A stretch of 64,000 bases of DNA from Leifsonia aquatica (GCF_014190775.1 NZ_JACHVP010000005.1:62001-126000), one strand, 5' to 3'. Shown: positions 36,162 to 43,949, counted from the stretch's first letter. Translations and numbers: made by a program. The notes: generated by a model from the sequence alone, not told the origin.

Positions 36162-36221
36162 TCGAGTACGCAGAAAGTGGGGCCCAAACCGCCGAGTACG
36201 CAGAGAATCCGCGTACTCGGC
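36162..36221. terminator. Hairpin with a duplicated arm before the biotin operon end
   Basis: GCCGAGTACGC (36191-36201) pairs perfectly with GCGTACTCGGC (36211-36221), loop 9 nt. The left arm is also present as a direct copy CGAGTACGCAGA at 36162. It lies 15 bp past the stop of the CHY zinc-protein gene and probably terminates the biotin operon. Confidence 0.7.
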
Positions 36222-36235
36222 GTCGGGGCTCGCGC

Positions 36236-36550
36236 TCAGTCGAAGTAGAGGTGGCGGTGGAGTTTGCAGCCGGGGTTGAAAGCCGCGCCGCACGCCGGGC
36301 ATCCCTCCACGCCGAGGTACGCGTCGATCGTCAGCTCCTCGCCGCACACACCGCAGAGCACCGCGCGCTCGGCGCCCGAGCCCTCCGGCCAGGCCTGCGC
36401 GGGATGGTCGGCCGCCTCCGCGTGGCACAGGTGGCACGGGTAGTACTCGCCGCAGCAGGCGAAGCGGATGGCGATGACGTCCAGCTCCGTCCGGTAGTGG
36501 ATGCAGCGGGTCTGGTCGTCGACCGTCGGGCCGAGCACGCGGGGCGTCAT
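36236..36550 (-). CDS. CHY zinc-finger protein
   Basis: 104 residues with nine Cys and several His arranged as in CHY-type zinc fingers: TRCIHYRTELDVIAIRFACC, YYPCHLCHAE, LCGVCGEELT, CPACGAAFNPGC and KLHRHLYFD. Bacterial CHY proteins are small, soluble zinc binders with no settled role. It is the last gene of the biotin operon; its ATG overlaps the bioN stop (ATGA at 36547-36550), so it is translated with the transporter. Why a zinc protein is co-expressed with biotin uptake is unclear. Confidence 0.88.
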   Translation of the reverse strand: MTPRVLGPTVDDQTRCIHYRTELDVIAIRFACCGEYYPCHLCHAEAADHPAQAWPEGSGAERAVLCGVCGEELTIDAYLGVEGCPACGAAFNPGCKLHRHLYFD

Positions 36551-37143
36551 CGCACGCCCCGGGCGGTGAGGGCGTCGCCGAGCTGGTCGGCGTGCTTCAG
36601 CGCGACCACCAGGAACGGCACCGCGAACAGGCGGAGGCTGGCCCGTCCGCCCCGCGCCCGCTGCGCCTCCCGCACATCGTGGGCGAGCCGTGCGAGCACC
36701 GGGAGGGTGCTCAGCGTGACCGTGAGGAGCAGGGCGACGCGCTGCGGGTCGATGCGGATCCGCGCGAGCGGCCCCATCCCGCGCTCGATCGCGTCGAGCA
36801 GCGCCGTGACGCGTGTCGTCAGCACGAGCAGCGCGGCGAGCACGATCGCGCCCGTCACGCGCGCGGTGTTGGCGACGGCCGCCTCCGTGCCGAGGAAGAT
36901 CAGCTGTCCGGCGAGCGTCACGACGACCACCCAGCGCACGGCCACGACCTGACGGCCGAGCTCCGCGATCCCGAGCCCGGAGACGAGGTAGGCGAGCACG
37001 CACACCCCCGCCGCGGCCGCCGCGGTCCACCACAGGGAGGGGAGCAGGGAGACCGTCAGCACCAGCGCGAGGAGCAGCAGCGTCTTCGGGCCGGCGGCCA
37101 TGCGATGCAGGAGGCCGTCGCCCGGCCGGTAGAGCGTCACCAC
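36547..37143 (-). CDS. bioN: Biotin ECF transporter T component
   Basis: 198 residues, about five helices: LLLLALVLTVSLLP, WWTAAAAAGVCVLAYLVSGL, VVVVTLAGQLIFLG, VTGAIVLAALLVLTTRV. The cytoplasmic coupling region DVREAQRARGGR and the later DALTARGVR carry the two A-R-G motifs that contact the ATPase. It is on the short side for the family, as BioN proteins are. It links ATP hydrolysis in BioM to substrate movement by BioY. GTG start at 37143, 7 bp after the bioM stop. Confidence 0.9.
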   Translation of the reverse strand: MVTLYRPGDGLLHRMAAGPKTLLLLALVLTVSLLPSLWWTAAAAAGVCVLAYLVSGLGIAELGRQVVAVRWVVVVTLAGQLIFLGTEAAVANTARVTGAIVLAALLVLTTRVTALLDAIERGMGPLARIRIDPQRVALLLTVTLSTLPVLARLAHDVREAQRARGGRASLRLFAVPFLVVALKHADQLGDALTARGVR

Positions 37144-37150
37144 CGCCGAA

Positions 37151-37840
37151 TCACCACCGGAGCGCCGCCTCGTACTCGGCGATGATCTCGGCGGGTGCGC
37201 CGACCCCGGCGACCCGGCCGCCGGCGAACAGCACGGCGGCGTCGCAGCGGTCCGCGAGCGCCAGGTCGTGCGTCACGAGCACCAGCCGGTGGCCGTGCTC
37301 CTCGGCGAAGAGATGGTCGGCGACGCGGCGGGCGTTGCGGGCGTCGAGGTACGCGGTCGGCTCGTCGGCGATCACCAGCCCCGGGTTGCGGATGAACGCG
37401 CCGCACAGCGCGAGCAACTGCTTCTGGCCTCCCGAGAGGTCGTGCGAGGGATACTCGGCCAGCGCGGTCAACCCGAACCGGTCGAGGGCGCGGGCGACCC
37501 GGTCGGCCGCTTCGGCCCGCGACGGCTTCTCCGCGCGCAGCGAGAAGGCGACGTCCTCCGCGACGGTCGGCAGCACGATCTGCGCGTCGGGGTTGCTGAA
37601 CACGACCGCGACCCGTCGCCGCAGTTCGGCCGCCTGCCGCACCGGGTCGAGGCCGAGCACGCGGAGCGAGCCGCCCGTCGGCGGAGTGAGCCCGCCGAGC
37701 AACCGGGCGAAGGTCGACTTGCCCGACCCGTTCTCGCCGATGACGGCGATCGTGCGTGCGTCGAGGTCCAGCGTGACGTCGTGCAGGATGTCGGCGTCGC
37801 CGAGCCGCACGGAGACGCCGTCGAGCGCGATGCCGTTCAT
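37151..37840 (-). CDS. bioM: Biotin ECF transporter ATP-binding protein
   Basis: 229 residues, single ABC domain. Walker A GENGSGKST, Q-loop region VFSNPDAQIVLPTVAEDVAF, signature LSGGQKQLLAL, Walker B LVIADEPT and the switch His in LVTHD are all intact. It powers the BioYMN importer at the cytoplasmic face. The ATG at 37840 overlaps the thiolase stop (ATGA at 37837-37840). Only one ATPase gene is present, consistent with a homodimer as in BioM systems. Confidence 0.92.
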   Translation of the reverse strand: MNGIALDGVSVRLGDADILHDVTLDLDARTIAVIGENGSGKSTFARLLGGLTPPTGGSLRVLGLDPVRQAAELRRRVAVVFSNPDAQIVLPTVAEDVAFSLRAEKPSRAEAADRVARALDRFGLTALAEYPSHDLSGGQKQLLALCGAFIRNPGLVIADEPTAYLDARNARRVADHLFAEEHGHRLVLVTHDLALADRCDAAVLFAGGRVAGVGAPAEIIAEYEAALRW

Positions 37841-39036
37841 CGGACCACCTCCAGCACCGCCGCCACGCCGAGTCCGCCGCCGACGGAGGCTGCGGCGACG
37901 CCGATCGTACCGGCCGGAGCCCCGCCCCGCACGAGTCGGCTGAACAGGCGCACGATGCTGACGGCGCCGCTCGCGCCCCACGGGTGGCCGAGCGCGAGCG
38001 CCCCGCCGTCGGCGCAGACGCGCGCGTCGTCGTCGGCGATCCCGAGCCGGTCGAGCACGGCGAGGCTCTGCGCAGCGAACGCCTCGACGATCTCGAAAGC
38101 CGCCACGTCGTCCGTCCCGAGCCCTGCGCGTTCGAGCGCGGCGAGCACAGCCGGTGCCGCGCCGATCCCGGGGAGGGCCGGGTCGCAGCCGACGACGGCG
38201 TGGGCGCGGATCGCCAGCCCCGGGAGGCCGCGCCCCGGGAGGCCGCGCCCCGGGAGGCCGCGCCCCGGGATGCCGCCGCTCGCGACGCTCCGGTCGCCCG
38301 GCACCACCACGACCGCCGCCGCCCCGTCGCCGATCCGCGTCGAGGTCCCCGCGGTGAGCGTCCCGTCCGGGAAGAGCGCCGGCAGTCGCGGCAGCAGCCT
38401 TTCGGCGCCGCCGATCGCGTCGTCCGCCGTCATCCCGGCGAGAGGGACGAGCTCGTCCGTGAACCGTCCGGCCACGAGCGCCGCCCGCGCCCGGGCGTGA
38501 CTGCGTGCCGCGTGAGCGTCCTGCCGCGAGCGGGGGATGCCGTCGTGCCGCGCGAGGTCCTCTGCGGCCCGTGTCATGTCCGGGTCGGGCCAGCCGTCCG
38601 GGGCGAACGCCGCGCGGTCGTACGCGATGCCGTCCACCGAGCGGACGGGCGAGGTCGAGGCGCTCTCGACGCCGCCGGCGATCCGCGGGCGCGCATCCCC
38701 GGCCCGGATGGCCGTCGCCGCGTCGAGCACCGCCGCCAGCCCGCTGCCGCACTGCCGGTCGACCGTCGCGCCGGGCACGCCGGAACCCAAACCGGCCGCG
38801 AGTGCGGCGACCCGCGCGGGATTGCCACCGGGGCCCATGCAGTTGCCGAGCACGACGTCCGCGATCTCGATCGGCGAGCCGGCGTCGGAGTCGGAGCCAT
38901 CGGAACCGCCGGCCGCATCCCCCAGCGCGGCCCGGATCACGGGAGCCGCCAGCTCCTCCACCCGCAGCCCGGCGAGGGCGCGCCCGCGCGTCCCGATGGG
39001 CGTGCGGCGCGCGGCGATGATCACGGGGTCAGCCAA
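37837..39036 (-). CDS. Thiolase-family acyltransferase within the biotin operon
   Basis: 399 residues. Thiolase features: PVIIAARRTPIGTRGRALAG, the nucleophile in DRQCGSGLAAV, and GGALALGHPWGASG with the catalytic His. The C-terminal motif normally C-x-GGG reads SVGGG, so the second catalytic Cys is replaced by Ser, and the usual NEAFA reads VEAFA. Both changes make a standard beta-oxidation role uncertain. A Gly-Leu-Pro-Gly-Arg stretch (about 257-272) is coded by a 15-bp tandem repeat. The TTG at 39036 (GGAGG upstream) overlaps the ligase stop by 8 bp; a GTG at 39024 is possible. I infer a role in acyl-chain metabolism linked to biotin or its precursors. Confidence 0.82.
   Translation of the reverse strand: MADPVIIAARRTPIGTRGRALAGLRVEELAAPVIRAALGDAAGGSDGSDSDAGSPIEIADVVLGNCMGPGGNPARVAALAAGLGSGVPGATVDRQCGSGLAAVLDAATAIRAGDARPRIAGGVESASTSPVRSVDGIAYDRAAFAPDGWPDPDMTRAAEDLARHDGIPRSRQDAHAARSHARARAALVAGRFTDELVPLAGMTADDAIGGAERLLPRLPALFPDGTLTAGTSTRIGDGAAAVVVVPGDRSVASGGIPGRGLPGRGLPGRGLPGLAIRAHAVVGCDPALPGIGAAPAVLAALERAGLGTDDVAAFEIVEAFAAQSLAVLDRLGIADDDARVCADGGALALGHPWGASGAVSIVRLFSRLVRGGAPAGTIGVAAASVGGGLGVAAVLEVVR
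38221..38270 (-). repeat. 15-bp minisatellite inside the thiolase gene
   Basis: CGGGAGGCCGCGCCC occurs three times in exact tandem (38221-38265) with a partial fourth unit to 38270. The unit is 5 codons, so copy-number change would keep the frame and alter a surface loop of the thiolase. Confidence 0.9.
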
Positions 39037-40174
39037 GACGCGGCACCTCCCCGGCGACCGCGCGGCGGGCGGCCTCGGCGCGTGCCGGCTTGCCCGACGC
39101 GGTGCGGGGCAGGGGAGCGGCGAACCAGTGCCGCGGCCGATGGGCGGGCGCGAGCTGCTCCTCGGCCGCCGTCCGCAGCGCGGCGAGGCTGGGACCGTCG
39201 CCGCCCTCCGGCTCGATCACGGCGGCCACAAACGCGCCAACGCGCTCGCGTGGTAGGGCGAACACGACGGCGTCGCGCACGCCCGGCACCGTACGCAGGA
39301 CGGCCTCCACCTCCTCCGGCACCACGGTCGCGGAGGCGCTCAGGATGGCGTCGTCCGCCCTCCCGAGCAGCCGCAGCCGGCCGTCGAGCAGCTCCGCCCG
39401 GTCGCCGACCGAGGCCCAGTCGCCGTCGCGTCGCAACGGGCCGGCGGTGGATACGCCCGCGGTCGCGCCCAGGTACCCGAGCGCGATGAACGGCGACCGC
39501 ACCCACAGCTCGCCGTCGCGCACGTCCAGCTCCACTCCCGGGAACGCGCGCAGGCCGTCGCCGGTGTCGATCGCCGCGTACGAGAGCTCGGCGGCGCCGT
39601 AGTACGCGGCGACGCGGATGCCCGCAGCCTCGGCACGCCCACGCAATGCGGGGTCGAGGTGCGAGCCGCCGACGAGCGCGGCGCGCAACCGGGGCGGAGC
39701 GCCCGCGTCGAGCAGCGCCCGCAGCGCGTGGGGCGTGCCGTGGAAGCAGGTCGCGTCAGCGGCGTCGTCCGCCGTGAGCACGTGGCCGCGCGGCAGGATC
39801 GGTCGCGGGCCGCCCGCGAGGGCGTGCGCGAGCGAGAACAGGGTCAGCGACGACGCGGGAGGCGCGGGCAGCGCGACCGCGCCGTCCGGTCCGGCATCGA
39901 GGAGCGCGGCGACGGCGGCGAACGAATCGGCCCAGGATGCCGCGGTGCGCTGCACGATGCGGGGCGCCCCGCTGCTGCCGGAGGTGAGCGTCGCCCAGGC
40001 CGCGTCGGGATGCGGCTCCGCGCCCTCCGCGACCGCCACCAGCGTCGACCACTGCGCGTCCGGCGCGCGATCGTCGCCGACGAGCGGCACGTCGCCCGCG
40101 GCGCGCACCGCTCCGACCTGCTCGAGCAGCGTGCGCGCGGGCCCGCGCAGCGGGACGATCCGGGGGGACGTCAC
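39029..40174 (-). CDS. Short AMP-dependent acyl-CoA ligase within the biotin operon
   Basis: 381 residues, shorter than usual acyl-CoA synthetases (500 or more) and near the size of actinobacterial MenE-like ligases. The P-loop LTSGSSGAPRIVQRT, the YYGAAELSYAA motif, DWASVGDRAEL and LLGRADDAI (hinge) are present; the C-terminal catalytic Lys is likely in PRTASGKPARAEA. It should activate a carboxylic acid with ATP and CoA. The GTG at 40174 overlaps the bioY stop (GTGA), so it is co-translated with the biotin-binding subunit; pimelate or the biotin side chain are candidate substrates, but that is inference. MenE itself is an alternative, though no other men genes are visible. Confidence 0.78.
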   Translation of the reverse strand: MTSPRIVPLRGPARTLLEQVGAVRAAGDVPLVGDDRAPDAQWSTLVAVAEGAEPHPDAAWATLTSGSSGAPRIVQRTAASWADSFAAVAALLDAGPDGAVALPAPPASSLTLFSLAHALAGGPRPILPRGHVLTADDAADATCFHGTPHALRALLDAGAPPRLRAALVGGSHLDPALRGRAEAAGIRVAAYYGAAELSYAAIDTGDGLRAFPGVELDVRDGELWVRSPFIALGYLGATAGVSTAGPLRRDGDWASVGDRAELLDGRLRLLGRADDAILSASATVVPEEVEAVLRTVPGVRDAVVFALPRERVGAFVAAVIEPEGGDGPSLAALRTAAEEQLAPAHRPRHWFAAPLPRTASGKPARAEAARRAVAGEVPRLG

Positions 40175-40812
40175 GGCGTGGGCGTCCCCGCAGCGACCGG
40201 CTCGGCTGCGACCGGCCGGGGCGCCGCCTTCCACGTCCGGCGGAAGGCCCGCGGGTAGGTCCGCACGAGCGTGGTCACGATCAGCGTCGCGAGCACCGCC
40301 TTCACGAGGTCGCCCGGCAGGAACACCAGGCTGGTCAGCGCGGTCTCGCCGAGCGGCAGGCGGGTGACGAGGCTCTGCACCGGGATGCCGACGGCGTAGA
40401 TCACGAGGATGCCGCCCACGATCATCCCGAGCAGCGTGCGCCACCAGACGGGCTTGCGCCCCGCCGCGTGCACGATCAGCCCGATCACCAGGGCGCCGAC
40501 GATCCAGCCGAGCGCGTATCCGGCCGACGGCCCGAGGAAGACGCCGATCCCGCCGCGACCACCGGCGAGCAGGGGGAGGCCGGCGGCGACGAGCGCGAGC
40601 AGCACCGCCATCGAGAGCGCTCCGAGCCACGGGCCCAGGATGGCGCCGGCAAGCATCACGCCGAGGGTCTGCGCGGTGATCGGCACGCCGCCGAAGAACG
40701 TGAAGCCGCCCGGCAGGCCGAGCACGGCGACGATCGCGGCGAACACGGCGACGCGCGCCAGATCGGTCGCGTCGAGACGGCGGCGCGGGGCCGGGGTCGG
40801 GGCATCGGTCAT
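40171..40812 (-). CDS. bioY: Biotin ECF transporter S component
   Basis: 213 residues with six helices. BioY features: VFAAIVAVLGLPGGFTFFGG, VPITAQTLGVMLAGAILGP, PSAGYALGWIVGALVIG and VFLPGDLVKAVLATLIV. It binds biotin in the membrane and works with BioM and BioN encoded downstream. The ATG at 40812 has GAGG 9 nt upstream. It is the first gene of a six-gene operon in which almost every stop overlaps the next start. Two operator palindromes lie just upstream, shared with the divergent regulator. Confidence 0.94.
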   Translation of the reverse strand: MTDAPTPAPRRRLDATDLARVAVFAAIVAVLGLPGGFTFFGGVPITAQTLGVMLAGAILGPWLGALSMAVLLALVAAGLPLLAGGRGGIGVFLGPSAGYALGWIVGALVIGLIVHAAGRKPVWWRTLLGMIVGGILVIYAVGIPVQSLVTRLPLGETALTSLVFLPGDLVKAVLATLIVTTLVRTYPRAFRRTWKAAPRPVAAEPVAAGTPTP

Positions 40813-40827
40813 GATCGGATCCTCACC

Positions 40828-40855
40828 TGAACACTGTTCACCTGAACGGTGTTCA
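40828..40855. promoter_or_regulatory. Twin BioQ-type operators
   Basis: TGAACACTGTTCA (40828-40840) and TGAACGGTGTTCA (40843-40855) are two 13-bp TGAAC-N3-GTTCA palindromes, 15 bp apart, between bioY and the TetR-type bioQ. The form agrees with what I recall of the corynebacterial BioQ site (TGAAC-N3-GTTAC). Confidence 0.88.
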
Positions 40856-40856
40856 C

Positions 40857-40868
40857 TATAGTGGGATC
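40857..40868 (+). promoter_or_regulatory. Candidate leaderless promoter of bioQ
   Basis: TATAGT (40857-40862) lies 6 nt before the GTG at 40869 and no ribosome site is present; the operators occupy the -35 region. A leaderless, autorepressed transcript is likely. Confidence 0.55.
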
Positions 40869-41537
40869 GTGAGCGGGATCGAAAGCGGACGCAGGCACAC
40901 ACGCGACGATGTGGCGCGCACCGCGCTGCGGATCCTCGACGACCACGGCCTCCCCGACCTCACCATGCGCCGCCTGGCCGCCGCGCTCGACGTACAGCCG
41001 AGCGCCCTCTACTGGCACTTCCCGAACAAGCAGTCCCTGCTCGCCGAGCTCGCCGACCGCATCGTCGCCGGGCCGTCGCCCTCGGCCGGCCCGTCGCCCT
41101 CGGCCGCCCCCGCACCGGACGGCGAATGGATGGATGCCGTGCGCACCGAGGCCGCCGCCCTCCGCGACGCCCTCCTCGCCTATCGCGATGGAGCGGAGGT
41201 CGTGGCGAGCACCCTCGCGCTCGGGCTCGGCTCCGGGGTCGCCCTCGACCGGCTGACCCGCGCGGTGGCTCGCGGCGGCTTCGACGAGGCGACCGCCCGT
41301 CGCGCGGCGACCGCGCTGCTGCACTTCCTGCTCGGGCACGTCTCGCACGAGCAGCAGCGCCTGCAGTACGACAGCCTCGGGGTCCTGGCCGACCCGGCCG
41401 ATCCCGTCGCCGCGGGTGCGGGCGCGAGCGGCGAGAGGGCCGACGATCCCGCAACGGACTTCGCCTTCGGCGTCGACCTGTTCGCGGGTGGCCTCGAGCG
41501 CCTCCGGGTGGGGGAGCTCAGTCGCCCCCGAAGGTGA
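40869..41537 (+). CDS. bioQ: TetR-family biotin regulator
   Basis: 222 residues. The helix-turn-helix DVARTALRILDDHGLPDLTM and QPSALYWHFPNKQSLLAELA is followed by a TetR_C_1-type ligand domain, as in BioQ of corynebacteria and mycobacteria. A Pro/Ser/Ala repeat (GPSPSAGPSPSA) forms the inter-domain linker. It is divergent from bioY with two matching operators between, so it should repress biotin uptake and itself. GTG start; probably leaderless. Its last 20 bp overlap the convergent DUF3566 gene. Confidence 0.85.
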   Translation: MSGIESGRRHTRDDVARTALRILDDHGLPDLTMRRLAAALDVQPSALYWHFPNKQSLLAELADRIVAGPSPSAGPSPSAAPAPDGEWMDAVRTEAAALRDALLAYRDGAEVVASTLALGLGSGVALDRLTRAVARGGFDEATARRAATALLHFLLGHVSHEQQRLQYDSLGVLADPADPVAAGAGASGERADDPATDFAFGVDLFAGGLERLRVGELSRPRR

Positions 41538-41895
41538 CCTTCCAGCCGCCGACCACGTTCGTCGCGAGGTTGAACAGTGCGGCGAAGATGGCGCCCAGCG
41601 CCGAGACGACGATCAGCTCCAGCAGCGCGACGACCAGGGTGAACGTCATGAAGTTCGGGAAGGTGATGCCCGCGACGAGCTGAGCGCCCTGCGCTCCGGC
41701 GACGTCCTCGAGGAAGCTGCGGGCGAGCGCGACCGCGCCGAACTTCTCCAGGGCGGTCCAGAGCAGCAGCGCGACGACGACGGTGATGGCCGCAACGATC
41801 AGGCTGACCAGGAACGACATCTTGAGCGCCGACCAGAAGTCGATGTAGACCAGGCGCATGACGGCCCGTTTCGACTGCTTCTTGCGTGCCGACAT
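41518..41895 (-). CDS. DUF3566 transmembrane protein
   Basis: 125 residues. A basic N-terminus (SARKKQSKRAVMRLVYID) precedes WSALKMSFLVSLIVAAITVV and a second helix FTLVVALLELIVVSALGAIF, the two-helix plan of DUF3566. In many actinobacteria such a gene lies next to gyrA near the chromosome origin, but no gyrase gene is visible here. The ATG at 41895 has GGGAGG at 10 nt. Function unknown. Convergent with and overlapping bioQ by 20 bp. Confidence 0.85.
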   Translation of the reverse strand: MSARKKQSKRAVMRLVYIDFWSALKMSFLVSLIVAAITVVVALLLWTALEKFGAVALARSFLEDVAGAQGAQLVAGITFPNFMTFTLVVALLELIVVSALGAIFAALFNLATNVVGGWKVTFGGD

Positions 41896-42044
41896 CCCTG
41901 CGCGACCTCCCCTGCCCTGCCGACCCGCAGCGCGAGACGGTCCCCTCGGCACAGTCTAACCGCCCGCCGCGCAACCCCTCGTCAGGGCCGTGGGCGGGGG
42001 CGTAGCGTGGAGCACATCGCCCGCCGAACGTGAGGAGCATCCCT

Positions 42045-43778
42045 ATGCCGACCGTCGCCGACACCATCGTGGAGATCATTCGGGACGCGGGGGTGAAGCG
42101 CGTCTACGGCATCCCGGGCGACTCCCTCAACGGGTTCACCGACGCCCTCCGGCGCGCGGGCGACGTCGCCTGGGAGCACGTGCGGCACGAGGAGGCGGCG
42201 GCCTTCGCGGCGGCGGCGGAGGCGGCACTGACCGGCGAGTTGGCCGTTTGCGCGGGCAGCTGCGGACCGGGCAACCTCCACCTCATCAACGGCCTCTTCG
42301 ACGCCAACCGCAGCCGCGTGCCCGTGCTCGCGATCGCTGCGCAGATCCCCGGCCCCGAGATCGGCAGCACCTACTTCCAGGAGACCCACCCGCAGGACAT
42401 GTTCCGGGAGGCGGCCGTCTACACCGAGCTCGTGTCCATCCCGGAGCAGCTGCCGCGCGTGCTGGAGATCGCGATGCGCACCGCGATCGAGCGGCGCGGG
42501 GTGGCGGTGGTGGTCGTCCCGGGCGAGATCTTCCTGAAGGAGAGCGCCGGACGCCGCAAGTCCGCGCCCATCCTCTACTCGCCGCGCGTCACGCGCCCGG
42601 CCGATGACGAGCTGCGCGCCGCCGCCGACATCCTGAACGGCGCCAAGAAGGTCACCATCCTGGCCGGCGCGGGCGTCGAGGGCGGCCACCCCGAGCTGAT
42701 CCGACTGGCCGGCGCGCTCAAGGCCCCGGTCGTGCACGCGCTCCGCGGCAAGGAGTTCGTCGAGTACGACAACCCCTACGACGTCGGCATGACCGGGCTG
42801 CTCGGCTTCTCGTCCGGCTACCGGGCGATGGAGTCGTGCGACGCGCTGCTGATGCTGGGCACCGACTTCCCGTACCAGCAGTTCTATCCGTCGAAGGCGA
42901 AGATCATCCAGGTCGACATCCGCGGCGAGAACCTCGGCCGGCGCACGCCCGTCGACCTCGGACTGGTCGGCAGCGTGAAGGACACCGCGGAGGCGCTGAT
43001 CCCGCTGCTGAAGGAGCGCTCCGACACCAAGCACCTGGACTCCTCGACCGCCCACTACGCCAAGGCCCGCAAGAGCCTCGACGAGCTGGCCGTCAACGAC
43101 CACAACCGCACGCCCATCCACCCCCAGTACGTCGCGCGGCTCATCAGCGAACTGGCCACCGACGACGCGGTCTTCATCCCCGACGTCGGGTCGCCGGTCG
43201 TCTGGGCCGCCCGCTACCTGCGGATGAACGGCAAGCGGCGCCTCATCGGGTCGTTCTCGCACGGGTCGATGGCCAACGCCGTCCCGCACGCGATCGGTGC
43301 GCAGGCCGCCTTCCCCGAGCGCCAGGTGGTCGCGCTCGCCGGAGACGGCGGTCTCGCCATGCTGCTCGGCGAGCTGCTGACGCTGCGGCAGAACAAGCTG
43401 CCGGTGAAGATCGTGGTGTTCAACAACTCCTCCCTCAACTTCGTCGAGGTGGAGATGAAGGCGGCCGGATTCGTCAACTTCGGCACCGGGCTCGAGAACC
43501 CCGACTTCGCGCAGGTCGCGCAGGCGATCGGCCTGCACGGGCAGCGGGTGGAGAAGCCGGACGAGCTCGAGAGCGCCCTGCGCACGGCGTTCGCGCACGA
43601 CGGCCCCGCGCTGATCGATGTCGTGACCGCGCGGCAGGAGCTCAGCATCCCGCCGGCGATCACCGCCGAGCAGGTCAAGGGCTTCACGCTCTACGCGCTG
43701 CGCACCATCATGTCTGGTCGCGGCGACGAGCTGGTCGACCTCGCGGACACGAACATCTTCCGCCGCCTGTTCGACTGA
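42045..43778 (+). CDS. poxB: Pyruvate:quinone oxidoreductase (pyruvate oxidase, PoxB type)
   Basis: 577 residues, the usual size. ThDP-enzyme family: N-terminal pyrimidine-binding domain with VKRVYGIPGDSLNGFTDALR and HEEAAAFAAAAEA, a central FAD-binding domain, and the C-terminal cofactor motif GDGGLAMLLGELLTL to NNSSLN. The last 25 residues resemble the membrane-binding tail of PoxB. It converts pyruvate to acetate and CO2, passing electrons to the quinone pool. The ATG at 42045 has GAGGAG 7-8 nt upstream. Monocistronic, ending in a strong hairpin. Confidence 0.93.
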   Translation: MPTVADTIVEIIRDAGVKRVYGIPGDSLNGFTDALRRAGDVAWEHVRHEEAAAFAAAAEAALTGELAVCAGSCGPGNLHLINGLFDANRSRVPVLAIAAQIPGPEIGSTYFQETHPQDMFREAAVYTELVSIPEQLPRVLEIAMRTAIERRGVAVVVVPGEIFLKESAGRRKSAPILYSPRVTRPADDELRAAADILNGAKKVTILAGAGVEGGHPELIRLAGALKAPVVHALRGKEFVEYDNPYDVGMTGLLGFSSGYRAMESCDALLMLGTDFPYQQFYPSKAKIIQVDIRGENLGRRTPVDLGLVGSVKDTAEALIPLLKERSDTKHLDSSTAHYAKARKSLDELAVNDHNRTPIHPQYVARLISELATDDAVFIPDVGSPVVWAARYLRMNGKRRLIGSFSHGSMANAVPHAIGAQAAFPERQVVALAGDGGLAMLLGELLTLRQNKLPVKIVVFNNSSLNFVEVEMKAAGFVNFGTGLENPDFAQVAQAIGLHGQRVEKPDELESALRTAFAHDGPALIDVVTARQELSIPPAITAEQVKGFTLYALRTIMSGRGDELVDLADTNIFRRLFD

Positions 43779-43785
43779 GGGCGCC

Positions 43786-43857
43786 CGGACGACTGCGCTC
43801 GCCTGGTACTTCTGCGGCGCGGCGACGCCGCAGAAGTACCGCCGTGTGGCAGTCGTC
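43786..43857. terminator. Two-tier hairpin after poxB
   Basis: Outer arms GGACGACTGC / GCAGTCGTCC (43786-43795, 43848-43857) enclose a perfect 15-bp inner stem GGTACTTCTGCGGCG / CGCCGCAGAAGTACC (43804-43818, 43825-43839) with a 6-nt loop. Probably a bidirectional terminator. Confidence 0.8.
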
Positions 43858-43872
43858 CGCGAGAGGGCCCGG

Positions 43873-43918
43873 CGTCAGTTGATGCAGACCGTGTCGCTGT
43901 AGCTGGTCGCCGGGGACG
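43873..43918. repeat. 46-bp direct repeat, left copy
   Basis: Identical to 45444-45489, which is the 3' end of the LytR-CpsA-Psr gene. Weaker similarity continues for some 20 bp. The two copies bracket the secreted-protein/membrane-protein pair, giving an attL/attR-like arrangement. Confidence 0.9.
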
Positions 43919-43949
43919 CCGGGGTCGCTGCGGCAGCGTCCGCCGTGGG
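43875..43949 (-). pseudogene. Remnant of an LCP gene 3' end
   Basis: 24 codons plus stop encoding a tail that ends SPATSYSDTVCIN, the same last 13 residues as the intact LytR-CpsA-Psr protein encoded from 47218 to 45446; the preceding residues (TADAAAATPA) are similar but not identical. It starts immediately after, and in the same frame as, the TGA of the small membrane-protein gene. It is either a duplication made by an insertion or the stub of a lost tandem LCP paralogue. Confidence 0.8.
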
